DNA from: a virus
Strand: one strand, 5' to 3'
Length of the DNA: 64,000 bases
IMG/VR virus record: IMGVR_UViG_3300042887_002641
Location: 1 to 64,000 of that record
The position numbers were made by a program, and so were the translations under genes. Under the pieces are notes generated by a model. That model worked only from the letters and a program-made list of their open reading frames with translations, was not told where the DNA came from and ran no database searches. Below are positions 9,201 through 18,400 of this stretch, in pieces; within the stretch, counting starts at the first letter, position 1, and every line of letters begins with the position of its first letter.

Positions 9201-12200
9201 TTCCAAGCAAATGGTGGTTTCTCAGCAAGGAAATGTTGGCATAGCAACAGATAATCCAGTTGCTAAACTTCATATTTCTGATCCAAGTAATAATGAACCT
9301 TGGATGTTGTTGGACATAAATGATACTTACTTTAAAAGAATAGTCTTTTCAGAGGAAAGAGCCGCTTATGGAAATACTGGTTATGGAGGTTATATTGGTT
9401 ATGATGCTGATGCAAACACGGTATCTCTTGGAACATATCATGCTAGTGGGCATTATCGATCTTTAAATATTAAAAGAGAAGATGGTAACATTGGTATAGG
9501 CACAACAAATCCAGTATCTAAATTAAATATATTTTCTGAGACTGGAACTTCTCAAATTTTTAATCAACTTCAATTAACTAATTTAGGTACACTTAACCCC
9601 GGCAATATAGTAGGCATAGGTTTTGCTGCTGGCGAATCGACTCAGTATGGAGTAAAAGGCTCTATTGGTTTTGAAAGAACAGATAATTACGGAAGAGGAT
9701 CTTTAATATTTTATACAAATAATACTGCCGGTACTGAATCAGTTTCTACAAGTAACGAAAGACTTCGTATTGCAGCAAATGGAAATGTAGGAATAAATAC
9801 TGTATCTCCTAATTCTACTTTAAGAATACATGGAAGTTTTTCTCAAAGAGCAAATGGAGGAGTATTTCAAGAATATAAAAATGTTACTACTTTTAATTTA
9901 GATAATTATGGTGTTGGCGGTTATGTAATTCAAACTCCTTTTAAATTAGGTGTTAATTATGAAATGTCAATTGTCCATGTAAAAGGATATAACTATGGAA
10001 ATTCTTCACTTTACGATTTTAAAGTTATTTTTTATGATTACGGTCCTAGCCATGCGCCCATCAATTATTCTTTAATTGATTTAGGAAATGATGGTTCGCC
10101 AAAATACCTTGCTAAAGATGCCAACAATAATTTAGCTATTTGTTTTGGAAATAGTGGAGATTCTAGTTATTTTAATAGATTTACTGTAGACTGCATTACA
10201 ACGAGAAATGGTTCTAGCGATTATTCTCAAGGTTGGTCAGCGTATCAAACTACTGGTTTAAATTATGGATTTGCTAGTACTGGAGTTTATCAATTAAATT
10301 CTCCAATAAATTTTAGAACTAGTAATTATGTAGGCATAGGTACAACAAATCCTCAATATAAATTAGATGTAAAAGGAGACGTATTTGTTCAAGGGAATTT
10401 AAGAGGAGATGATGGAGCTAGAGGTTATCTATTAGGTAAAGACACTTTAATAGGAGGAAGGTCTTATTTAGTATTAGATCCAGATAGTACTGATGGTGTT
10501 GGTGCTGGCAGTGATTATCTATATATAGCTCAAGAAAATACAACTGGAGTAATTAGTAATTCTGCAAATGGAGCAATTGTTTTTAGAGGCGGTTCAGAAA
10601 GAGTTCGTATAGACACTTCTAATGGTAATGTAGGTATTGGCACATTTAATCCGGGCTACTTATTAGATCTATATAAAGTTCCTGCTACTTCAGGCACTTT
10701 GCAGCCAATGCTAACGCTTAATTCTGATTATGCTAGTGCTACTACTACTAATTTTGGATCATCTATTGTATTTAAAGGAAGAACTGCTGGAAATGAACTT
10801 CAAGAAAATGCTCAAATAGCAGCTTACAATGAAAATGCAAATGATAATGGTTACGCTTTAGGATTTTATACTCGTCCTTCTGTTGCTGGTGGATTGCAGC
10901 AAAGATTAACTATTTTAAGAGGCGGAAATGTTGGTGTAGGTACAACAAATCCTCAGACCAAGCTAGATGTTCGTGGAACTCTTTCTGTATATCAATCAGC
11001 CGATAGTGATTACATTTATTTTGATCATGCGGGAGTTAATACTTGGCGCACAAGAGTAACAACAGATAATACAAGTACTTATGTTATCGGAAATGATGCT
11101 CCCGGAGTACCTCTTGCAAATAAAATATTAAATATAACTAATGCTGGCAAAGTTGGAATAGGTATAGTTAGTCCCGCAACATTACTTGGTATTGGAGGAG
11201 CAGGTTCTACAACCGCAGCAAGCGGATTAACTTTTGGAAATGATGCTCAAGCTAACCTATATCGTGTAGCAGAAGACACAATTAAAACAGATGGATCTCT
11301 TACAGTTGCTGGCTTAATTTATAACGGAAATAATGCTTATTATTCTTCTGTCGCTAAATCAACTACTGCAAATTGGGGTCAATATACGGTATTATTAGGA
11401 AATAATAGTTACTCTAATCAGCTTATACAAGTTACTGTTGATGGTGGTAATGTATCTTGGAATGGTATTTTTGTTGCTAATGCTTCTAATTCTTACCGTC
11501 CAACTGACATGTGGGGCAATGTTAAGTTATTAGAATGCTCTACTTATAACTGTAATACTGATGATGTTATATTAAATGTAATGTCTAACACTGCTCCAAA
11601 TGGTTATGGATCAGTAGCTTTAGTATTAAAAACTAATGGATTAGTAAATGGTAGTTATGGCACTGGATACGCTAATGTAATTACGGTAACGTCAACTGGC
11701 CCAACACCAAATTCTTTTGTATTATCTTCAAGTTCATGGACTTCGCCTTATACTTATGTCACTTCTACTTCTGAAAATACAAAACAAATATATACTACTG
11801 AATCAGGAAGAGTAGGAATAGGAACATTTGCTCCTGCTTATAAATTAGATATAACTGGTCCAGCTACAGCAAATGGATCTACTCTTAGATTAAATGATGC
11901 CGCTTCATTATCAGATTCAAAACATCTTTTATTAACTAGGCTTACAGCTACTGGATGGATTGGTGTCGCTGGTTCTCAAACAAATGACCCATTATGTATT
12001 TCAAGAAGTAATGGTTATGATTTAATAGTTGATTCAAATGGTAAAATTGGCGCAGGAATATCTGCAAATCTTTCAGGAAATGTTCATATTAAAAATGCTA
12101 GTGCAGGAGATCAAACTCTTTTAGTTTTAGAACACTCTGCTGGTTATGGCACAAATACAGAGAACAGAATTGATTTCTATGATGATGAAGCTCATAAAAT

Positions 12201-15200
12201 TGCAGCAAGAATAGCCCAATATTATTCAGCCGTAGCAGGTAACAGATGGGGATTAAAATTTTATACCAATTCTAGTGCTGCAATTAACTCTACTCCTGCT
12301 TTAACTTTGATGGGCAACAATAATGTTGGAGTTGGAACTACGAATCCAAATTATCAACTTACTGTAATTGGCGCAAATCAAGCAACCGCAAATGTAACTG
12401 ATGCAGGTAACAAAGGCGGCTCAATATTAGTAGCAAGTTCTTTAAATAACTCAAATCAAGGTGGTTCAGTATTGTTTGCAAATGTAAATGATGCTGGAAC
12501 ATATACTCCTCAGTGGGCAATTAAATCTTTGTTCTTGAATGGAAATGGATATGGATTAGGCGATTTAGCTTTTTCATCTAGAAGAGCTACTGGAGATACT
12601 AGTTTAACGGAGTCAGTTAGATTCACTTATGATGGAAAAGTTGGAATAGGAACAGCAAGTCCCGGTGCTAAATTAGATGTAAATGGAGATGTATATATTT
12701 CGCCTAATACTGCTGGCAAAAATACATTTATACTTTCAACCAATGCTTCTAATGATGCTCGTTTGTTAATGAGAAGTGATACTACTACCAAAGTAGATAT
12801 TCAAGCAAATGGCACATCTTATTTTAATGGTGGTAATGTAGGTATAGGAACTGCTTCTCCAACTACTCTCTTGTCGGTTGGTGGTGCCGGTTCTACAGGA
12901 CCAGCAAGTGGTATAACTTTTGGCGGAGATGCGCAAGCTAATCTTTATCGTTCGGCAGAAGATACTATTAGAACAGATGGTGCATTTATAGCAGGTGGCT
13001 ATATTAGAGCTTTAAGCTACGTTCAACTTTTAACTAATTTATATCCTGATTCTTATACAGATAATTTAAATCTTAATATAGGAAATCTTTCAGCAACTAA
13101 TTGGGAAACTGCAATTAAGATCAAACCCGGATCTTATGTAGGCATAGGCACTACTCAGCCAAGTGGCAAGCTTCATATCGTTTCTTCTATTGCTAATGAA
13201 ACTGTCCTAAGAGTAGATGGAACGAATGGAACTTTATTATCCGTTGTTGATGATTTAAGTGATTCGCTTTTCTCTGTTAATAATGGAGCAGGTCTTCCTG
13301 TGTTGGAAGTTTTTGCTGATGACCGTATTGTAGCTGGACAGTACAATAGCGGCGACTTTGTTTTAGTTAATAATAAAATAGGAATTGGCACGACCAATCC
13401 AGCTAATAAACTCTCTGTAATTGGCGCGGCAAGCATAGGTAGTAACTCTTTCAATGTCGCCGCTCCTGCAAATGGCTTAACTGTTGAAGGCAAAGTCGGA
13501 ATTGGTACAAGTTCCGTAGATTCATGGGCGCAATTAAAAGTTATTGGTACAACTGCTTTAGGTGGAATTACTTATGTTACTGATAAAATTCAAGCATTAA
13601 CTGCTTTCCCCGGTTCTGCTACTTCATTGTTATTAAATCCTGATGGTGGCAATGTAGGAATAAATACAACAAGCCCAGCGCAAAGATTGCACGTTCGTGG
13701 CGAGCAAGTTTATTTATATAATGATTTAAATACTAGTAATACATTCTTCTACGCAAGAAATTCTGGCGCGGGTAATGCTGGAATCAAAATGAAGAATATA
13801 GATGGCGAATGGACCATCATAGCAAATGATCGTTTACGTTTTATTGATGATGATGCGGGGGTTGAGAGATTAAGTATTTTAAGCAATGGTAATGTAGGTG
13901 TAGGTTTAACTATTCCTCAAAAACCTCTTGATGCTATTTCTTCAAGTAATGATTTCGTAACTGTTGGAGCAACGTCATTAGGCGTTGGAAATTGGTGCGG
14001 TATACATTTTGGATATAGAGAAGACAATAACTTATATAGAAAATCTGCCATTGTTTTTGAAAGAACAGATTTAACTTCAAGCAACGCTCAAGGCAAAGTT
14101 CACATTTTAAATGGACCTCAAGCTGGTTCTAGCAATGCTACTTTATCAGATGCAAAGATAACAATAAATGAAGCAGGTAAAGTTGGCATAGGCACAACAG
14201 AGCCATTAAATAAATTATCAGTAATAGCTTCTAATGGTACAGCTTATTATAACAGAACTGATCCAGTAGCTACATTCCAAGGGGCTTCTCCTTCTACGAT
14301 TTTAGTATCAGTAGATGGCAATGTTGATGGTTACTATGCTGAATTAAAATTAGGCAACGCTCAATCAACATATTATCCATATTCAGCTTATGTAAGAGGT
14401 ATACAAGGTGCTGGAATAGACTATTATAGACTTGAATTTGGTACATCAGCAGGATCTGCTGCTAATACCAGAATGACAATTGCGAATAACGGAAACGTTG
14501 GAATAGGATTAACAAACACACAACATAAACTACAAATTTCAGGCGGCTCTGTTGCTTTCACTAGCAGTACTGGTCTAGCTGTTGAAATGCTTGGAATTAC
14601 TTCTTTAAATGTCGCTTATGTTGGTCCTTATGCGACAACTACAGATGGAAATGCTCCATCATTAGTTTTATTTAATCATGGAGCTTCCGTACAGCAAACT
14701 TATTTCTATTCTAGCGGCAGAATAGCGATGGTTCTTAACAAAGAAGGTCGTTTAAATATAGCAGGAAATGCTGGAAATACTCCGCCAGCTTTATTAAATA
14801 TAGGTCCAACTTCCTCTGTGACCGCTGTAAGTGGAATGAGTTTTGGTAATGATGCTGAAGCTAATTTTTACAGATCCGCAGAAGACACAATTAAATCAGA
14901 TGGAAATTTAATAGTAGTAGGAAACGTTACTGCCGCAAATCTAGTATCTGGTAATGGTACTTTAAATTATATTACGAAATGGAATGGCACTAAATCAGTA
15001 ACAAATAGCCAAATCTTTGATGATGGTACTTATGTAGGTATAAATACAGTAAGTAATACTACTTATAGGCTTCAAGTTAATGGTAGTTTTGCGGCTACGA
15101 CAAAGAGTTTCGATATAACTCACCCAACAATTTCTGGCAAGAGATTGGCGCATGCCTCTTTAGAAGGCCCAGAAAACGGCGTCTATTTCAGAGGCCAAAA

Positions 15201-15450
15201 TAATAATAGCGAAATAAACCTACCTCATTATTGGTCAGGTTTAGTTCATGATGATTCAATAACCGTTGATTTAACATCAATAGGCAAACGCAAAGATGGT
15301 AAAATAAGAAACTATAGTGTAGATCAAATAGGCCACAACAAAGTGTACATTTATACAGATAGTGATGATAATATATATAATTATTACTATACAATTTTTG
15401 CAGAGCGTAAGGATGTTTCTAAACTTGTAACTGAAAGGTATACGGAATAA
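6256..15450 (+). CDS. Giant repeat tail fibre 1 with KSFDITHPT-type C-terminal domain
   Basis: The 3,064-residue protein is built almost entirely from about 28 copies of a short beta motif of the form NVGIGTTNPxxKLDV, each followed by 40-130 residues of variable beta structure. Such repeats are typical of trimeric phage fibres and of other very long surface fibres. The N-terminus (residues 1-30) probably attaches to the virion, followed by two copies of LAATGxxLNxRINSLSGY. Five of the seven GGAGST...ITFG...ANLYR modules lie here. The last ~120 residues start KSFDITHPTISGKRL and include HASLEGPENGVYFRG and IFAERKD, a C-terminal domain I recall from cyanophage fibre-like proteins; I see no S74 chaperone catalytic pair. 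The role inferred is receptor binding or a long side fibre. Codon use is AT-richer than in the capsid gene. Confidence 0.82.
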   Translation: MAQFAIDELFTTGVQISGFIFDRSYSLGIAGQVLTATSSGVMWQADSSNTDLAALSGQIAATGTLLNNRINSLSGYSDATFATITNLAATGSTLNARINSLSGYAGSTFLSGQGVANWTARWNGTKELITGSIYDLGTGVGIGTTSPSAKLEVFSGNAIIRNDNPGGVASLYIRNWATNPATQLVFGNSTSDDSSTTLGLNANVFSITNYGDPGSYIKFGTRNASTAEIRVTIDPSGRVGIGTEIPSTLLSIGGAGSTTALSGITFGADSQANLYRISSSRIKTDGNFTIDGQGGGASSLVLNRISDSYENGMAFTTAGSVDWYYYVDNANTNLQIQRGGEIDTAPRVRFDGANSNILFNLGGGNVGIGTDTPAGRLHVSGADGNVLFLKQGVTGSQGGIYFENADGFATSSARLYFISGDSVLFTRGPSNLAWSVSQNANVGIGVSNPSEKLTITGAVKILTRDGANFKVGDGSNNNTFLEIDYPDISSANAYFRLFRNTNTNGGKYFQIFKGDGTAGSQTLLNANGDSHINAVAGNLGIGTDNPIYKLDVIGTVRASGELITEGNNARISLFRTNGINYFDWATGQSLYFSTENTVGGGGRNTLMSITSNGNVGISTTSPTYSLQIGQNASGNNIDYSLGILRHGTLTYPGTWTSTPAFKIIDLADGGPSSVDIYGIMNLELPRFQASDTNAEKASLFLISFDTAMGPLRIDGKGNQWIGYDRVTTGINNSSFSSLIYGGLAVGDTYQTTTLSNGQAIFQGNVGIGITNPNVRLVVANTGAATSTSTVRIIGSTGNGAGPQIEFFKGTNQRFSIGASSAITGGFSEDLLLATLNPSSIILAAGVSGLAIFKPDGKVGIGTINPQTLLSLGGLGSTSAASGITFGGDAQANLYRSAEDTIKTDGSLEVTTNLNIGADLYVADELGVGVPIANKRVNYGAQIATANASIQLVLGRTASATGQGAIGADANNTFAVWNVSGGLSKQMVVSQQGNVGIATDNPVAKLHISDPSNNEPWMLLDINDTYFKRIVFSEERAAYGNTGYGGYIGYDADANTVSLGTYHASGHYRSLNIKREDGNIGIGTTNPVSKLNIFSETGTSQIFNQLQLTNLGTLNPGNIVGIGFAAGESTQYGVKGSIGFERTDNYGRGSLIFYTNNTAGTESVSTSNERLRIAANGNVGINTVSPNSTLRIHGSFSQRANGGVFQEYKNVTTFNLDNYGVGGYVIQTPFKLGVNYEMSIVHVKGYNYGNSSLYDFKVIFYDYGPSHAPINYSLIDLGNDGSPKYLAKDANNNLAICFGNSGDSSYFNRFTVDCITTRNGSSDYSQGWSAYQTTGLNYGFASTGVYQLNSPINFRTSNYVGIGTTNPQYKLDVKGDVFVQGNLRGDDGARGYLLGKDTLIGGRSYLVLDPDSTDGVGAGSDYLYIAQENTTGVISNSANGAIVFRGGSERVRIDTSNGNVGIGTFNPGYLLDLYKVPATSGTLQPMLTLNSDYASATTTNFGSSIVFKGRTAGNELQENAQIAAYNENANDNGYALGFYTRPSVAGGLQQRLTILRGGNVGVGTTNPQTKLDVRGTLSVYQSADSDYIYFDHAGVNTWRTRVTTDNTSTYVIGNDAPGVPLANKILNITNAGKVGIGIVSPATLLGIGGAGSTTAASGLTFGNDAQANLYRVAEDTIKTDGSLTVAGLIYNGNNAYYSSVAKSTTANWGQYTVLLGNNSYSNQLIQVTVDGGNVSWNGIFVANASNSYRPTDMWGNVKLLECSTYNCNTDDVILNVMSNTAPNGYGSVALVLKTNGLVNGSYGTGYANVITVTSTGPTPNSFVLSSSSWTSPYTYVTSTSENTKQIYTTESGRVGIGTFAPAYKLDITGPATANGSTLRLNDAASLSDSKHLLLTRLTATGWIGVAGSQTNDPLCISRSNGYDLIVDSNGKIGAGISANLSGNVHIKNASAGDQTLLVLEHSAGYGTNTENRIDFYDDEAHKIAARIAQYYSAVAGNRWGLKFYTNSSAAINSTPALTLMGNNNVGVGTTNPNYQLTVIGANQATANVTDAGNKGGSILVASSLNNSNQGGSVLFANVNDAGTYTPQWAIKSLFLNGNGYGLGDLAFSSRRATGDTSLTESVRFTYDGKVGIGTASPGAKLDVNGDVYISPNTAGKNTFILSTNASNDARLLMRSDTTTKVDIQANGTSYFNGGNVGIGTASPTTLLSVGGAGSTGPASGITFGGDAQANLYRSAEDTIRTDGAFIAGGYIRALSYVQLLTNLYPDSYTDNLNLNIGNLSATNWETAIKIKPGSYVGIGTTQPSGKLHIVSSIANETVLRVDGTNGTLLSVVDDLSDSLFSVNNGAGLPVLEVFADDRIVAGQYNSGDFVLVNNKIGIGTTNPANKLSVIGAASIGSNSFNVAAPANGLTVEGKVGIGTSSVDSWAQLKVIGTTALGGITYVTDKIQALTAFPGSATSLLLNPDGGNVGINTTSPAQRLHVRGEQVYLYNDLNTSNTFFYARNSGAGNAGIKMKNIDGEWTIIANDRLRFIDDDAGVERLSILSNGNVGVGLTIPQKPLDAISSSNDFVTVGATSLGVGNWCGIHFGYREDNNLYRKSAIVFERTDLTSSNAQGKVHILNGPQAGSSNATLSDAKITINEAGKVGIGTTEPLNKLSVIASNGTAYYNRTDPVATFQGASPSTILVSVDGNVDGYYAELKLGNAQSTYYPYSAYVRGIQGAGIDYYRLEFGTSAGSAANTRMTIANNGNVGIGLTNTQHKLQISGGSVAFTSSTGLAVEMLGITSLNVAYVGPYATTTDGNAPSLVLFNHGASVQQTYFYSSGRIAMVLNKEGRLNIAGNAGNTPPALLNIGPTSSVTAVSGMSFGNDAEANFYRSAEDTIKSDGNLIVVGNVTAANLVSGNGTLNYITKWNGTKSVTNSQIFDDGTYVGINTVSNTTYRLQVNGSFAATTKSFDITHPTISGKRLAHASLEGPENGVYFRGQNNNSEINLPHYWSGLVHDDSITVDLTSIGKRKDGKIRNYSVDQIGHNKVYIYTDSDDNIYNYYYTIFAERKDVSKLVTERYTE
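9097..9145 (+). repeat. 49-base exact repeat shared with fibre 2 (copy at 20864-20912)
   Basis: The bases beginning TCTATTCAATTAGTTC and ending CTGGCCAAGGAG are identical in both fibre genes, inside a longer similar block encoding DLYVADELGVGV and LGRTASATGQG (about 8995-9240 and 20757-21005). Perfect identity at nucleotide level, amid diverged flanks, suggests recent recombination or conversion. Confidence 0.85.
12847..13506 (+). repeat. ~660-base duplicated block shared with fibre 2 (copy at 18863-19522)
   Basis: The two blocks stay in register with a constant offset of 6,016 bases at the points compared, so no net indel was noticed. They encode the same run of modules, including ALSYVQL, NLNLNIGN, KIKPGSYVGIGT, SVVDDLSDSL and GLPVLEVFADDR, with scattered substitutions. 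Exact stretches include the ~20 bases around AAGATCAAACCCGGATCTTA. Confidence 0.85.
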
Positions 15451-15454
15451 AAAT

Positions 15455-18400
15455 ATGGGCGATATCGTAATTACACCAGCATCTAATGATGTAAATTCAA
15501 CAGCAGGGACGCTGACAGTCAGGACATCTGACTCGCAGCCTATTTCAATAAAAACTAATGATGTAAATAGACTTTATGTGACTTCTGCTGGAAACGTTGG
15601 AATAAATACAACCGCTCCCGCAGAAAAACTACAAGTATCTGGAAATGTTGTTGTAGGGCATGATGTTTACAATAGCTCATATGGTCAATACTTAAGATTT
15701 CCATTTGCTGGATTCAATTTGACAACGGGTGCTTTAAAAGCTTATTTGCAATTTGATTCTGTTGAGGATTACTCTGTTAATCTTGGCGATGCTTGGAAAT
15801 GGAAATTGGGAACAGTTGCAAGGGCTGGAAATGGTGGAAATTACAATTCACAATTTGAAATACTTAGAAGTACTAGAGCTGGAGTTACAGACAATACTGA
15901 TTTTGCTATAAGTAGAGATGGATGCGTTGGAATTGGAACGGTATTGCCTTCTGGAGGTTTGCATATTAATAATGCTCAGGGAGCTTTTTCTGAAGTAGTA
16001 AGACTTCAAAGAAATGGTGGAGTTTTTTATTCTGTTGGTCTTGATACTAACTTTTTAAATATTGCTTATAATGGAAATACAAATGGAAGTAATATTTTCG
16101 TTCTTAGAAATAATGGTTTTTTAGGTTTAGGAAATCTACAAACTGCTCTTTTTAATTTAGACATTGCTTCTACTCAAGGGCAGGGTATTCAATTAAGATA
16201 TGATACTACTACTGGTTATCGCGCTCAAATTACTCCTTATTGGAATAGTAATACAGACACAAGAATAGACTTTGCTATTAATAGATCAGCTAATCTAGTA
16301 GCTGATGTAATAATGTCGGTTGGTTATGCTAGTAATGTTGGCGTTGGCACGACAAGACCTGTACAAAAACTTCAAATTGAAGGTACAGTTGGAAATCCTG
16401 CTTCTATTGCCACAACTCAAAGTGGAATTTTCAGAATAAGCAATACTACAGACAATGCTGTCCTAGATTTTGGCATAAGGGCTGGCGGAAATGGTGCTTG
16501 GATTCAATCCACGGACGAAACAGATTTAAGTGCAAACTATCCATTGTTATTAAATCCAAATGGTGCAAATGTTGGTATTGGAACTACTATTGTCACAGGA
16601 AGATTAAATGTTACTAGAAATTCAAACACTTCTCAGCCTATTGGCTATTTTTCTGAATTATTCACAAATCCAGCGGCTACAAATATAATTTTATTAGAAA
16701 GAGGTAATAACGTATCCGCAGCAAATCAATTAAGTTCAAACGCCGGTTTAAGAATTAGAGATCACTCATCAAATTATTCTTTATCTGTAGAAGATCATCT
16801 TAGTAATTTAAATTTTGCAATAAGCGGATCAAGAGTTTTAATCGGCACAAGAACTACAAGTTCTCTTTTAAATATTGGCGGAGTAGGTTCAACAGCCCCA
16901 GCAAGCGGTATAACACTTGGAGGAGATGCTGTCGCTAATCTATACAGAAGCACGGCTTCTCAAATAAAAACAGATTCTCAATTAGTCGCTGCTGGCGGAT
17001 TTTATTCTACTAGCACTAGCAACTTCATGGAGAGTCTTTCTATAGGCACTTCAATAAATATAGAAGGTGGTCCAAACGAAGGTCTATTTTTAGGAGATAC
17101 AAGCAGATGGTACATTGGTACAACAGATAAGACTTATACTGTTAATGCGGATGGTGATTTGCATTTTAGAGATAGTACTAATTCTATAACTAGAATGATA
17201 ATTCAATATGCTAATGGTCACGTTGGCATAGGCTCAACAGATCCTGCTTATAGATTGGATGTTTATGATACTAACAAAAACATTGGAAGATTTTACAATA
17301 ATCAAACTTCTCTTGAATTCTTTTTAGGAAGTACTAATAATACATTATATACTGATCTCTTCTTAGTAACAAGCAACGGTAACGCTCAAATTTTTAAAAA
17401 TAGAAGCAATGCGGGTTGGGGAGGAGTTGACTCTCTTAACATTTATACAACTATTGGACCTATAGCATTTCATCCGTCAGGCGTACAAAATGCATTATAT
17501 TTAAATGAAATTGGTAATGTTGGTATAAATGTAGCAAATCCACCTAATAAATTGGTTTTATATGATAACAAAAATACTAGCACTTGGAATAGTAATTCTG
17601 CCGGTAATATTTCAAATATACAAGTAGTAAATTATCAAACTGGATTAAATATACCTGCGGTAATTGAATTAGTTCAAAATGATCATTCTTCTGTAAGGTT
17701 GGCTGGTTATAAGGTTGATGCAACAAGTTATTGGTTAAGTAATTTTGGCATTTCTGTCAGAAAAGCTGACACTAATATGCATCAAGTTTTTACGGCTCAA
17801 TATGATGGGAATATTGGTATAGGTACAACAAGTCCTACTCAAAAATTAGACATAGTAGGCAGTTACGGAACTCCTGATGACAATGCGGGTATGCTAAAAA
17901 TTAGAGGCCCCGGTGTAGGTCCTACTCAACTCAATTTCGGTATTAGCGCAGATGGAGGATATGGATGGATTCAAGCAACAGATATTGCTGTTGACAATGA
18001 TAGGAATATAATTTTAGCACCACTTGGAGGCAATGTTGGTATAGGCACAACAAGTCCTAGCACGTTGTTAAATGTACATGGTGCCAATCCATTTGTTAGA
18101 ATTAATAATACAAGTGCGGATGATCATGGAATTAAAATAAGTTACAATAATTCTGAAACACACGGATTAAATTTAATTTATAATGCAAACAGTGCTATCT
18201 CTTCTATAGATAATACCTATCCAGTAAGTGCTGCACAAGTTTACGGAGACATACGATTTAGACAAAATGTAGCAGGGACGATGACTACTCGTATGACCAT
18301 CAAAGGAGATGGTGGTAATGTTGGTATTGGGACAACTTCTCCATTAGCTCCATTACATGTTGGTCTTGGAGGGGATTGGCCTTCAAGCACTGGGACAAGT

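Noticed and set aside
13173-13493. Minus-strand open frame within fibre 1 (and a similar one at 19189-19452)
   Set aside because: Both lie opposite the duplicated fibre block and mirror its codon pattern; similarity between them comes from the plus-strand duplication.
15075-15450. S74-type autocleaving fibre chaperone at the end of fibre 1
   Set aside because: The C-terminus follows the KSFDITHPT pattern instead, and I see no S74 Ser-Lys catalytic arrangement; fibre 2 has none either.
15440-15465. Fibre 1 and fibre 2 as one gene split by a frameshift
   Set aside because: Fibre 1 has its own complete C-terminal domain and fibre 2 its own non-repeat N-terminus and start four bases later.
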